13,163 bases of DNA from CAYRML01 sp964425485 (GTDB taxonomy: Bacteria > Bacillota > Dehalobacteriia > UBA4068), in the NCBI GenBank assembly GCA_964425485.1, contig CAYRML010000042.1, positions 1 through 13,163 of the forward strand, read 5' to 3'. The notes under the pieces were generated by a model that worked only from the letters and a program-made list of their open reading frames with translations, ran no database searches and had not been told where the DNA came from. This document shows positions 6,878 to 13,155 of the stretch, in pieces (position 1 is the first letter of the stretch; each line of letters begins with the position of its first letter). A program made the translations under genes and the position numbers.

Positions 6878-7128
6878 CTTAAAAGCTATTCGCTATACCA
6901 CCCATTAATAAGCGTACCATCATATGCTTTCCCTGTGACGGGGGATACCGTCGGAGCCTACTTGATTATCGTTCGGTCCGCAGCTCGGGAGGGATTTTCT
7001 GCTTCAGTTTACTTGTACCGGGCTCGCACCTTTCCCCCGGCTCTCTGAAACGTTCGGCTATAGCATACTTTCTCCGTCAAGGCCTTTGAATGATATTTAT
7101 ATTCAATGTATACTGAATCTATATATAC
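6846..7128 (-). ncRNA. T-box leader RNA controlling porGDAB
   Basis: Reading the - strand from the predicted start near 7128, the canonical parts appear in order. GGAG then AGTA (loop E side of the specifier loop) lies at about 7074-7066. The Stem I distal region has AGAGAG (7046-7041), a CCGGG/CCCGG helix and the GGTGCGAG apical motif (7030-7023). The Stem I 3' side runs GAAAATC then CCTCCCGAGC (about 6999-6983). A Stem III-like hairpin CGACGG/CCGTC follows, then the T-box core GGGTGGTATAGCG (6903-6891) and the terminator. The core differs from GGGTGGNACCGCG only after the N position. TGGT would pair with a tRNA ending ACCA (discriminator A). The best specifier is ATC (Ile, 6995-6993), aligned by GAA before it and GAGC after it; AAT one base earlier is the main rival but would expect discriminator G. 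The T-box call is firm; the amino acid is tentative. Confidence 0.9.
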
Positions 7129-7134
7129 CTTATA

Positions 7135-7163
7135 AGGATAAACATTTCCTCGGATTTTGTCAA
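7135..7163 (-). promoter_or_regulatory. Sigma-70-type promoter of the T-box/por transcript
   Basis: On the - strand TTGACA (complement of 7158-7163) is followed after 17 bases by TATCCT (complement of 7135-7140). The -35 is perfect and the -10 matches four of six. It lies only about 42 bases past the stop of the upstream ATPase gene. There is no intrinsic terminator in between, so read-through from the transporter operon into the leader is also possible. Confidence 0.7.
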
Positions 7164-7204
7164 TGTTTTTTAATTATAAAAATTTACCATTGCTTATTTT
7201 AATT

Positions 7205-7969
7205 TTATTCGCTGGACAATTTGCCAAGAAAAGCCTGCGTGCGTTCTTCCTGTGGATTCAGCATCACATTATCGGGGGTTCCTTCCTCCACAATATAGCC
7301 CCCGTCCATGAAGATAACCCTGTCCGAGACCTTACGCGCAAACTCAACTTCATGCGTAACGACAACCATAGTCATATTTTCTTCGGCCAGATCCCGGATA
7401 ACCTTAAGAATTTCCCCGGTTAATTCCGGATCGAGAGCGGAAGTGGGCTCGTCAAAAAACAGAATTCGCGGATTCATAGCCAAAGCGCGGGCAATTGACA
7501 CGCGCTGCTGCTGGCCACCGGAAAGCTGATAGGGGTAGGATGATGCTTTATCCTCCAAGCCCATCTTTTCCATAAGGGCAAAGGCTTCGCGATTGACCTC
7601 CGCCACATCTCTTTTCTGCACGCAAATAGGCGCATCCGTGATATTCTTCAAAACAGAATAATGCGGGAAAAGATTAAAGTTTTGAAAAACCAGGCCAAAC
7701 ATATTCTTAATTTTCTTAATTTCGCTATTGGGAACATAGACAGATATTCCCTGATCATTTTCCACGGCCACAGGCTGACCGGCATAATAGAGATTGCCTC
7801 CGTCTATGGTCTCCAGCAAGGTGGCACAGCGCAAAAGGGTCGACTTACCGCTGCCGGATGGTCCCATAATAGAGATAACCTCGCCTTCCTTTACAGTAAA
7901 GGAGATATCCTTCAATACTTCAAGATCATCGAAGTGCTTTCTGATATTTTCCATTCTCAATATATCCAT
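7205..7969 (-). CDS. Polar amino-acid ABC importer, ATP-binding protein
   Basis: A 254-residue ATPase of the GlnQ/HisP type. In order: Walker A 'GPSGSGKST' (36-44), Q-loop Gln96 ('VFQNFNLFPH'), ABC signature 'LSGGQQQR' (149-156), Walker B 'ILFFDE' (169-174), D-loop 'SALDPE' and switch His206 ('VVVTHE'). Between Walker A and the Q-loop there is an extra segment of roughly 15-20 residues ('VENDQGISVYVPNSEIKKIK') compared with the shortest GlnQ proteins; such an insert occurs in some Firmicutes members. It powers import by the permease encoded eight bases upstream in transcription, on the inner face of the membrane. The start at 7969 has TAGGAG five bases before it. Substrate cannot be assigned from the ATPase. 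Confidence 0.92.
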   Translation of the reverse strand: MDILRMENIRKHFDDLEVLKDISFTVKEGEVISIMGPSGSGKSTLLRCATLLETIDGGNLYYAGQPVAVENDQGISVYVPNSEIKKIKNMFGLVFQNFNLFPHYSVLKNITDAPICVQKRDVAEVNREAFALMEKMGLEDKASSYPYQLSGGQQQRVSIARALAMNPRILFFDEPTSALDPELTGEILKVIRDLAEENMTMVVVTHEVEFARKVSDRVIFMDGGYIVEEGTPDNVMLNPQEERTQAFLGKLSSE

Positions 7970-7977
7970 AACTGCTC

Positions 7978-8625
7978 CTATCTATAATAACGAAGTTTCT
8001 TCTCCGCCTTTTCCATCAGCATGGCAACGACCAGATTAAAGATATAATATAATACACCGGCCATAATAAAAGCAATCATCGTCCGCTGAGAAGAAGATAT
8101 GGCTTTGGCCACAGTAAACATTTCCGCCACGGCGATGGCAAAGGCCAAGGAAGTATCTTTGATCAAAGTAATAACTTCATTGGTAACAGGAGGCAGCACC
8201 CGTTTAATGACCTGAGGCATAATGATTTTCATAAAGGTCTGAGAGCGCGTATAGCCCAGCACTTTTGCGGCTTCATATTGTCCGACTGGCATCGATTCTA
8301 TGCCGGAACGGTAGATCTCCGCAAAATAAGCCGCATAGTTGATAACAAATGCTATGATCACGGCCGTAAAACGAAAGCCGCCTATGTTCCAGCCAAAAAG
8401 ATAATATGGTCCAAAATAGACCACAAAAAGTTGCAGCATCAAAGGAGTACCGCGTAATACGGATATATATATACGGGCAAGGTTACGGATAATGCAATTT
8501 TTGGATAAACGACACAAAGCCACTCCCATGCCAAGAGGCAAAGAGAACAGCAAGGTAAGTAAGAATATCTCTACCGATATAACCATGCCCTGAAGCAGCA
8601 TGGAAAGGATGGTGGTAAATTCCAT
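7978..8625 (-). CDS. Polar amino-acid ABC importer, permease protein
   Basis: A 215-residue membrane permease of the His/Glu/Gln/Arg/opine family. Hydrophobic segments suggest about five helices, the first near residues 10-35. The early 'RLSKNCIIRNLARIYISVLRGTPLMLQLFVVYF' region is the family hallmark ('RGTP..vQL'), and the EAA loop that docks on the ATPase is at about 117-140 ('YEAAKVLGYTRSQTFMKIIMPQ'). Only one permease gene is present, so the transporter is likely a homodimer with two copies of the ATPase. The start at 8625 has GGAG nine bases upstream. A hairpin at 8663-8694 separates it from the binding-protein gene. Confidence 0.92.
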   Translation of the reverse strand: MEFTTILSMLLQGMVISVEIFLLTLLFSLPLGMGVALCRLSKNCIIRNLARIYISVLRGTPLMLQLFVVYFGPYYLFGWNIGGFRFTAVIIAFVINYAAYFAEIYRSGIESMPVGQYEAAKVLGYTRSQTFMKIIMPQVIKRVLPPVTNEVITLIKDTSLAFAIAVAEMFTVAKAISSSQRTMIAFIMAGVLYYIFNLVVAMLMEKAEKKLRYYR

Positions 8626-8662
8626 AAAGTCAGGTCTCCATTTTTGACGGAAAGATGAATTA

Positions 8663-8694
8663 AGATAGGCCGGATGCGCTTACCCGGCCTATCT
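8663..8694 (-). repeat. Inverted repeat (hairpin) between binding-protein and permease genes
   Basis: AGATAGGCCGG (8663-8673) and CCGGCCTATCT (8684-8694) form a perfect 11-base stem with a 10-base loop. On the transcribed - strand no T-run follows, only CTTAATTCATCTTT, so it looks more like an mRNA-stabilising or partial-termination hairpin than a full terminator. This would let the binding protein be made in excess of the membrane components, a common arrangement. Confidence 0.7.
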
Positions 8695-8729
8695 CGATGT
8701 TCGCTTAAATTAAGTATCTAAACCAATCA

Positions 8730-9533
8730 TTATTTGAGAATCCAGGCAATGTTCCAGTCGGCATATTTTTCCAGGATTTTATCAACAGAGCCGTCTGCTA
8801 CCATATCTTTCAAAGTTGCCTGAACAGTGTCACGCAGCTCCGTATTTCCCAGCAGGAAGCCAATGCCATATTGTTCGGTAGACAAAGTTTCGTCCAGGAT
8901 GACAAATTTATCTTCGCGGTCTTTGATATGGAATTTGGCAACGCCAATGTCGACTGCGATAGCATCAACAGCGCCGGCTTCCAGTTCCATAAAAGCGGCA
9001 TTATAGTCGCTGCTGGTGATTACTTCGCCGAAAGTAGCATAGGTATCGGCATAATCTTCACTTTGCAAAGCACTGAGAGCAGAAGAGTCCGCTTGAGCCA
9101 TGACGGTTTTGCCCGCCAGATCAGCAACGGTAGCGATGCCGGAATCAGTTTTCACGACAAATACCTGGCTGTTATCAACATAAGGTTCGGACCAGGTATA
9201 AAGGTCTTCCCGATCATTGATGGTGAAGCCGTTCCAGATGCAGTCAATAGCGCCAGATTCCAGCTCGGCATCTTTGGCATCCCAGGAGATAGGTTGCAGA
9301 ACCAGTTCCCAACCGTTACGTGCGGCTACTTCAGCAGCAAGGTCCAGGTCGAAGCCTGTATATGAACCATCATCGGCAACATAACCATAAGGCGGAAAAT
9401 CTTGGTCAAAACCCACCGTAAAGGTGGTTCTGTCTGTATCGGCAGGCGCATTGGTTTCCGTATTATTGCCACAAGCGGCAAGCGTCAGCGCGCATGCTAA
9501 GACAAGGATCATAATCAAAAGCAGTTTTTTCAT
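8730..9533 (-). CDS. Polar amino-acid ABC importer, substrate-binding lipoprotein (family 3)
   Basis: A 267-residue extracellular solute-binding protein. A lipoprotein signal peptide (MKK, a hydrophobic core, lipobox 'LAAC' with Cys21) is followed by a short Asn/Thr/Ala/Asp-rich linker. The mature part is a type 2 periplasmic-binding fold: 'TVGFDQDFPPYGYVADDGSYTGFDLDLA' (family 3 signature), 'CIWNGFTINDREDLYTWSEPY', where the Arg of 'DRED' sits at the usual alpha-carboxylate contact, and the second-lobe 'FMELEAGAVDAIAVDIGVA'. It captures an amino acid outside the membrane and passes it to the permease. Which amino acid is unknown. It is first in its operon. The IR at 9571-9600 lies in its promoter or 5' UTR region. 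Confidence 0.93.
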   Translation of the reverse strand: MKKLLLIMILVLACALTLAACGNNTETNAPADTDRTTFTVGFDQDFPPYGYVADDGSYTGFDLDLAAEVAARNGWELVLQPISWDAKDAELESGAIDCIWNGFTINDREDLYTWSEPYVDNSQVFVVKTDSGIATVADLAGKTVMAQADSSALSALQSEDYADTYATFGEVITSSDYNAAFMELEAGAVDAIAVDIGVAKFHIKDREDKFVILDETLSTEQYGIGFLLGNTELRDTVQATLKDMVADGSVDKILEKYADWNIAWILK

Positions 9534-9570
9534 TCAGTCTGCCCCTTTCTTTGTTTAATAAAAATTTTTA

Positions 9571-9600
9571 GATGTTGTAAATGTTTTTTTATACAACATC
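9571..9600. repeat. Inverted repeat near the binding-protein start (possible operator or leader hairpin)
   Basis: GATGTTGTA (9571-9579) and TACAACATC (9592-9600) are a perfect 9-base inverted repeat with a 12-base T-rich spacer. It sits 38-67 bases upstream of the lipoprotein gene's ATG. Depending on where transcription begins it is either an operator for a dimeric repressor or a 5' UTR hairpin. No T-run on the - strand follows it as a terminator would need. Confidence 0.55.
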
Positions 9601-9730
9601 CTTATTTAGTTTAACAGTTTAACAGAATAAAGTAAAGAGTTTTTGCAAGCTTTTATGTTACTAAAGTTATATGGGCTTCGATAGCCATCTTTAATGTCAA
9701 GAATAAAGTTTGCTTTTCATGCTAATAATC

Positions 9731-9762
9731 AAGAGACTGTGGACACAGTCTCTTTTGATTTT
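9731..9762 (+). terminator. Orphan intrinsic-terminator-like hairpin
   Basis: AAGAGACTGT (9731-9740) pairs with ACAGTCTCTT (9745-9754) over 10 bases with a GGAC loop, followed on + by TTGATTTT. It looks like a + strand terminator, but no + strand gene precedes it nearer than the left end of the ABC operon; the upstream ORF-free DNA might hold a small RNA, or the hairpin may protect against read-through. Confidence 0.5.
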
Positions 9763-9967
9763 GCTTGAAATTTTTATATGATACAAATGAGTTTAGCTTA
9801 GGACTTTCCCTCATTTTAGTTAGGAATGAAGACTATATTCCAAGCGGTTCTATCTATGCGATAAAATATCAATATAATCATTGAGCCATTAAGCATATAT
9901 TCTCCCATTTCCAGACTGAAGTTTTAAACAAAAAGAACCTGAGAAAATACTTAAGTAACATTATCAC

Positions 9968-9995
9968 TGAACAAACAGACATTATGTGCTATTTT
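9968..9995 (+). promoter_or_regulatory. Possible promoter for the thioredoxin operon
   Basis: TGAACA (9968-9973), 16 bases, then TATTTT (9990-9995) preceded by a TGC extension. The boxes are imperfect. It is placed well for a short 5' UTR to the ATG at 10026. Confidence 0.35.
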
Positions 9996-10025
9996 TAATA
10001 AAAAGTGCGGATGGAGGTAAATAAA

Positions 10026-10340
10026 ATGTCAGTTTTTACAGTTAATAATACAAATTTTGCAGAAATAGTGCTGAAATCGGAAAAACCTGTTCTACTGGAT
10101 TTCTGGGCCTCCTGGTGCCTGCCCTGTAGAATGATGATGCCGGTTGTGGAAAAATTGGCCAAAACTCATCCGGAAATCACTGTTTGCAAGGTAAATATCG
10201 ATGAAGCGCCGGAGCTTGCTCAACAATTTCAAGTCAATGTTATTCCCACATTCGTGCTGTTCAAAAACGGTCGCCTAGTCGATTCATCCATGGGCCTAAA
10301 ATCGAAAAAAACTCTTGAAAGAATGATTCAACAAAAATAA
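10026..10340 (+). CDS. trxA: Thioredoxin with variant active site CLPC
   Basis: A 104-residue single-domain thioredoxin, close to the usual length. The active site is Cys31-Leu-Pro-Cys34 ('FWASWCLPCRMMMPV') instead of the common CGPC; the cis-proline loop 'NVIPTFVLFKNG' and the preceding 'KVNIDEAPELAQQF' are standard. It reduces protein disulfides or persulfides in the cytosol. The bulkier Leu in the CxxC loop may shift redox potential or partner choice. ATG 10026 has GGAGGT seven bases upstream; the in-frame GTG at 10005 has no ribosome binding site and is less likely. It is followed after 54 bases by the CoA-disulfide reductase fusion, and an FTR-like reductase comes next, so these probably form its partners in one unit. 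Confidence 0.92.
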   Translation: MSVFTVNNTNFAEIVLKSEKPVLLDFWASWCLPCRMMMPVVEKLAKTHPEITVCKVNIDEAPELAQQFQVNVIPTFVLFKNGRLVDSSMGLKSKKTLERMIQQK

Positions 10341-10394
10341 TTTAATAAAACATTGACCAAGAGAGAACAATATGTTTACGAGGAGGGGTTCTTT

Positions 10395-12851
10395 ATGAAA
10401 ATTATCATTATCGGCGGTGTTGCAGGTGGTGCAAGCTGCGCCGCAAGACTACGTCGCTTAGATGAAAATGCCGAGATTATTTTACTAGAGCGCGGGGAAT
10501 ATATTTCCTATGCTAATTGCGGCCTTCCGTACTATATCGGCGATGTCATCAAATCGCGAGAGGCGCTGCTTGTACAAACTCCGGAAACCATGCATCAAAA
10601 ATATAATATCGATGTGCGCATTAAAAACGAAGTGATGGCTATTGATAGGAAAAAGAAGACCGTTTCCATCAGAAATACCGATACGGATGAAACATATGAG
10701 GAAGGCTATGATAAACTGGTTATAGCAACCGGTTCTTCTCCCGTGCGGCCGCCCATTCCCGGTATCGATTCCCCACGCATCAAAACCCTGTGGACTGTGC
10801 CGGATACCGATAAAATCCATGCTCTGATTCAAGAACAATCCATTAAATCCGTCGCTATCATCGGCGGCGGCTTTATCGGCCTGGAAATGGCGGAAAATCT
10901 CCACCGTACGGGGCTCAAGGTTTCCGTTATTGAAATGCTTAATCAGGTCATAGCGCCTTTGGATTATGAGATGGCATTGCCTTTGCATGAAAATATTATA
11001 CAAAATGGCGTAAACCTCTATCTGGGCGACGGCGTCGATTTCTTTGAAGACGAAAATGACCAAGTTTCCATTTCCCTGAAAAGCGGGAAAAAAGTGCAAG
11101 CTGATCTGGTTATTTTATCCATTGGGGTCAAGCCCAACAGCGATCTGGCCCAGGCGGCCGGTCTTGACTTAACTGCCAGAGGCCACATTGTTGTGGATAA
11201 AGAACTACGGACTTCCGACAAAGATATTTTGGCTGTGGGCGATGTTATTGAGGTTGAGGACTTCATTTTTAAAGATAAAACAGCCATACCCCTGGCCGGC
11301 CCCGCTAATAAACAAGGCAGAATTGCCGCCAATACCATCTACGGCATATCCGATGGCTATGAAGGAACGCAGGGAACATCTATTGTTAAGGTTTTTGATC
11401 TTACAGCGGCAAGCACCGGCGCAAATGAAAAATCTCTACAAAAGCATGGCCTCAAGAAAGATATAGATTATAAAACCATCATCATCACGCAAAATTCACA
11501 TGCCGGCTATTATCCGGGTGCAACCCCGATGCTTCTAAAATTGATTTTCTCGACAGACGGGAAAAAGATTTACGGCGCGCAGATTATCGGGTCAGAAGGA
11601 GTGGATAAACGCATCGATACTATCGCGGTCACCATCCGCCTGGGGGGCAGTATCCATGATCTAAAAAAATTGGAACTGGCCTATGCGCCGCCCTTTTCCT
11701 CGGCTAAGGATCCTGTCAACATGGCCGGATTTGTCACCGAAAATGTGCTGAAAGGCATGCTTCATTTTTCTGATTGGGATGCCGTAGAAAAGAGCCCTGA
11801 AGCAATATTGCTGGATATTCGGGAGGAGGCGGAACTGCTGACCTTTACTCTTCCCCATGTCGTGCATATACCGCTAGGGCAATTGAGGGAGCGGCTGGCC
11901 GAGATAGAAAAAGGCCGCGAAATAATCATCTTTTGTTCCATTGGCGTCCGTTCTTATAATGCCGCCAGAATTCTCATGCAAAACGGCTTTGATAATGTAA
12001 AGGTATATCCCGGCGGCACCAGGCTTTATCAATCGGCGCATATAGAAAATGCAAAGGAGTATCTTGATATGGATATTAATAATGCCAACACAGCCTCAAC
12101 CCCCGCCACTTCCGGCCAAGTAGCTGCCGCATCCGTAAAACTTGATTGCAGCGGCATGCAATGTCCCGGCCCCATCATGAAGGTTTTTCAAACCATCAAC
12201 ACACTTCGGGATGGAGATATACTTGAGGTATCCGCCTCAGACCCTGGATTCCTGCGTGATATTGATGCCTGGTGCAGAAGAACGGGCAATACCCTGCTGT
12301 CCGAGGATCATATCGGCAACCAATATATTGCCAAAGTGCAAAAAGGTGGCAAAAAAGAGGAGGCCGTTGTGCCAAACACAGCTGATGGTAAAACTATTAT
12401 CGTTTTTTCCGGTGATTTGGACAGGGTGCTGGCCAGCTTTATCATTGCCAACGGGGCGGCGGCAATGGGGCGTCCCGTAACCATGTTCTTTACTTTTTGG
12501 GGCCTGACGGTACTGCGCAAACCTGAAAAACAGCATATCAAAAAAACGGCAACGGAAAAAATGTTTGGCGCCATGCTGCCCAGAGGAAGCGAAAAATTAA
12601 AACTCTCTAAAATGAACATGGGCGGCATGGGAACCTCCATGATGAAAAAAATCATGAACGAAAAAAATGTGGATTCTCTTGAAGAATTAATAAAAAAGGC
12701 CATGGCAGCCGGTGTTAAAATCGTTGCTTGCACTATGAGCATGGATATCATGGGAATCAGGCAAGAGGAACTGATTGATGGTGTAGAACTTGGTGGAGTA
12801 GGCGCATATCTGGGTGACGCTGAAGAATCTAATGTCAATCTCTTTATCTAA
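10395..12851 (+). CDS. CoA-disulfide/persulfide reductase fused to rhodanese, TusA and DsrE domains
   Basis: An 818-residue fusion. Residues 1 to about 320 are a flavoprotein disulfide reductase: FAD motif 'GGVAGGASCAARLRR' (7-21), catalytic Cys42 in 'SYANCGLPYYIG' (single-Cys CoA-disulfide reductase type) and an NAD(P)H-binding 'IIGGGFIGLEMAENL' near 155. The dimerisation domain is at about 330-450 ('YAPPFSSAKDPVNMAG'). A rhodanese domain (about 460-555) follows, with active Cys514 in 'FCSIGVRS'. A TusA-like domain (about 582-655) has Cys590 in 'QCPGP'. A DsrE-like domain (about 666-818) has Cys779 in 'VACTMSMDIMG'. Such fusions are thought to reduce CoA-disulfide, CoA-persulfide or polysulfide and to pass sulfane sulfur between their cysteines. 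ATG 10395 follows AGGAGG by eight bases; an upstream TTG at 10353 lacks support. Confidence 0.92.
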   Translation: MKIIIIGGVAGGASCAARLRRLDENAEIILLERGEYISYANCGLPYYIGDVIKSREALLVQTPETMHQKYNIDVRIKNEVMAIDRKKKTVSIRNTDTDETYEEGYDKLVIATGSSPVRPPIPGIDSPRIKTLWTVPDTDKIHALIQEQSIKSVAIIGGGFIGLEMAENLHRTGLKVSVIEMLNQVIAPLDYEMALPLHENIIQNGVNLYLGDGVDFFEDENDQVSISLKSGKKVQADLVILSIGVKPNSDLAQAAGLDLTARGHIVVDKELRTSDKDILAVGDVIEVEDFIFKDKTAIPLAGPANKQGRIAANTIYGISDGYEGTQGTSIVKVFDLTAASTGANEKSLQKHGLKKDIDYKTIIITQNSHAGYYPGATPMLLKLIFSTDGKKIYGAQIIGSEGVDKRIDTIAVTIRLGGSIHDLKKLELAYAPPFSSAKDPVNMAGFVTENVLKGMLHFSDWDAVEKSPEAILLDIREEAELLTFTLPHVVHIPLGQLRERLAEIEKGREIIIFCSIGVRSYNAARILMQNGFDNVKVYPGGTRLYQSAHIENAKEYLDMDINNANTASTPATSGQVAAASVKLDCSGMQCPGPIMKVFQTINTLRDGDILEVSASDPGFLRDIDAWCRRTGNTLLSEDHIGNQYIAKVQKGGKKEEAVVPNTADGKTIIVFSGDLDRVLASFIIANGAAAMGRPVTMFFTFWGLTVLRKPEKQHIKKTATEKMFGAMLPRGSEKLKLSKMNMGGMGTSMMKKIMNEKNVDSLEELIKKAMAAGVKIVACTMSMDIMGIRQEELIDGVELGGVGAYLGDAEESNVNLFI

Positions 12852-12856
12852 AATTA

Positions 12857-12897
12857 AGACCCATGCCATATAAACCACATTATTACGGCATGGGTCT
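12857..12897 (+). terminator. Hairpin after the reductase fusion gene (partial terminator or processing site)
   Basis: AGACCCATGCC (12857-12867) and GGCATGGGTCT (12887-12897) form a perfect 11-base stem with a 19-base loop. Only ATTATAAAATT follows, with no T-run, so termination is probably weak. It begins six bases after the stop and ends just before the ribosome binding site of the FTR-like gene, so it could lower, but need not abolish, expression of that gene. Confidence 0.55.
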
Positions 12898-12920
12898 ATT
12901 ATAAAATTGGAGGCGATAAA

Positions 12921-13118
12921 ATGAAAGTACGCTTAAACAATGATCAGGAAATGGTGAAAATGATCCAGCAAGGATTAGAACAAAAGAACGGCTATTGCCC
13001 CTGCCGGTTGGAAAAAAGCGAAGCAACAAAATGCATGTGCCAGGAATTCAAAGGGCAAATTGCCGATCCGGATTTTGAGGGTTATTGCCATTGCATGCTT
13101 TATTATAAAGAAAAGTAG
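12921..13118 (+). CDS. Ferredoxin:thioredoxin reductase catalytic (beta) subunit-like [4Fe-4S] protein
   Basis: A 65-residue protein with the full cysteine pattern of the FTR catalytic subunit: Cys26-Pro-Cys28 ('YCPCRL'), Cys38-x-Cys40 ('KCMCQEF') and Cys56-His-Cys58 ('GYCHCMLYY'). By analogy with plant FTR, Cys26, 38, 40 and 56 bind the [4Fe-4S] cluster and Cys28/Cys58 form the redox-active disulfide. It is shorter than plant FTR-beta, and no FTR variable (alpha) subunit is encoded nearby, as is usual for the stand-alone versions in anaerobes. It would use ferredoxin to reduce thioredoxin, most naturally the one encoded at 10026. A GGAGG ribosome binding site (12909-12913) lies seven bases before the ATG. 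It may be co-transcribed with the reductase fusion despite the hairpin between them. Confidence 0.85.
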   Translation: MKVRLNNDQEMVKMIQQGLEQKNGYCPCRLEKSEATKCMCQEFKGQIADPDFEGYCHCMLYYKEK

Positions 13119-13150
13119 CTCAATATACATAGTTCTCTCTTTAAAGTCCA

Positions 13151-13155
13151 GGAGG
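13151..13155 (+). promoter_or_regulatory. Ribosome binding site for a gene beyond the right edge
   Basis: GGAGG lies eight bases before the end of the window and 33 bases after the FTR-like stop. No start codon is visible yet, so a following + strand gene probably begins just outside, likely in the same operon. Confidence 0.45.

Larger units (their letters stand above)
9534..10025. other. Gene-free divergent region between the ABC importer and thioredoxin
   Basis: About 490 AT-rich bases with no convincing coding sequence on either strand. It should carry the binding-protein promoter (-) and the thioredoxin promoter (+). A weak - strand candidate for the former is TTTACT, 17 bases, TAAACT upstream of 9600. 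It also contains two inverted repeats (9571-9600 and 9731-9754) and a short tandem repeat AGTTTAAC x2 (9609-9624). From about 9765 to 9960 I see nothing beyond AT-rich DNA. No transposase remnant or RNA gene is recognisable. Confidence 0.6.

Noticed and set aside
6999..7001. CAG (Gln) as the T-box specifier codon
   Set aside because: It lies in or beside the GTTTCAG/CTGAAGC helix, too far from GAGC, and tRNA-Gln usually has discriminator G, which does not suit the TGGT core.
9609..9624. AGTTTAAC tandem repeat as a CRISPR or iteron
   Set aside because: There are only two copies of eight bases with no spacing pattern; it is too small to be more than low-complexity DNA.
9722..9814. A 30-codon ORF on the - strand
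   Set aside because: It has no ribosome binding site, runs through the terminator palindrome at 9731-9754 and resembles no family, so it is probably chance.
10485..11099. 204-codon - strand ORF inside the CoA-disulfide reductase gene
   Set aside because: The + strand reading has clear FAD and NAD(P)H motifs across the same bases; the antisense frame has none.
12308..12838. 176-codon - strand ORF over the DsrE part
   Set aside because: It has a Ser/Pro/Phe-rich composition typical of an antisense shadow and overlaps a conserved domain in frame on +.
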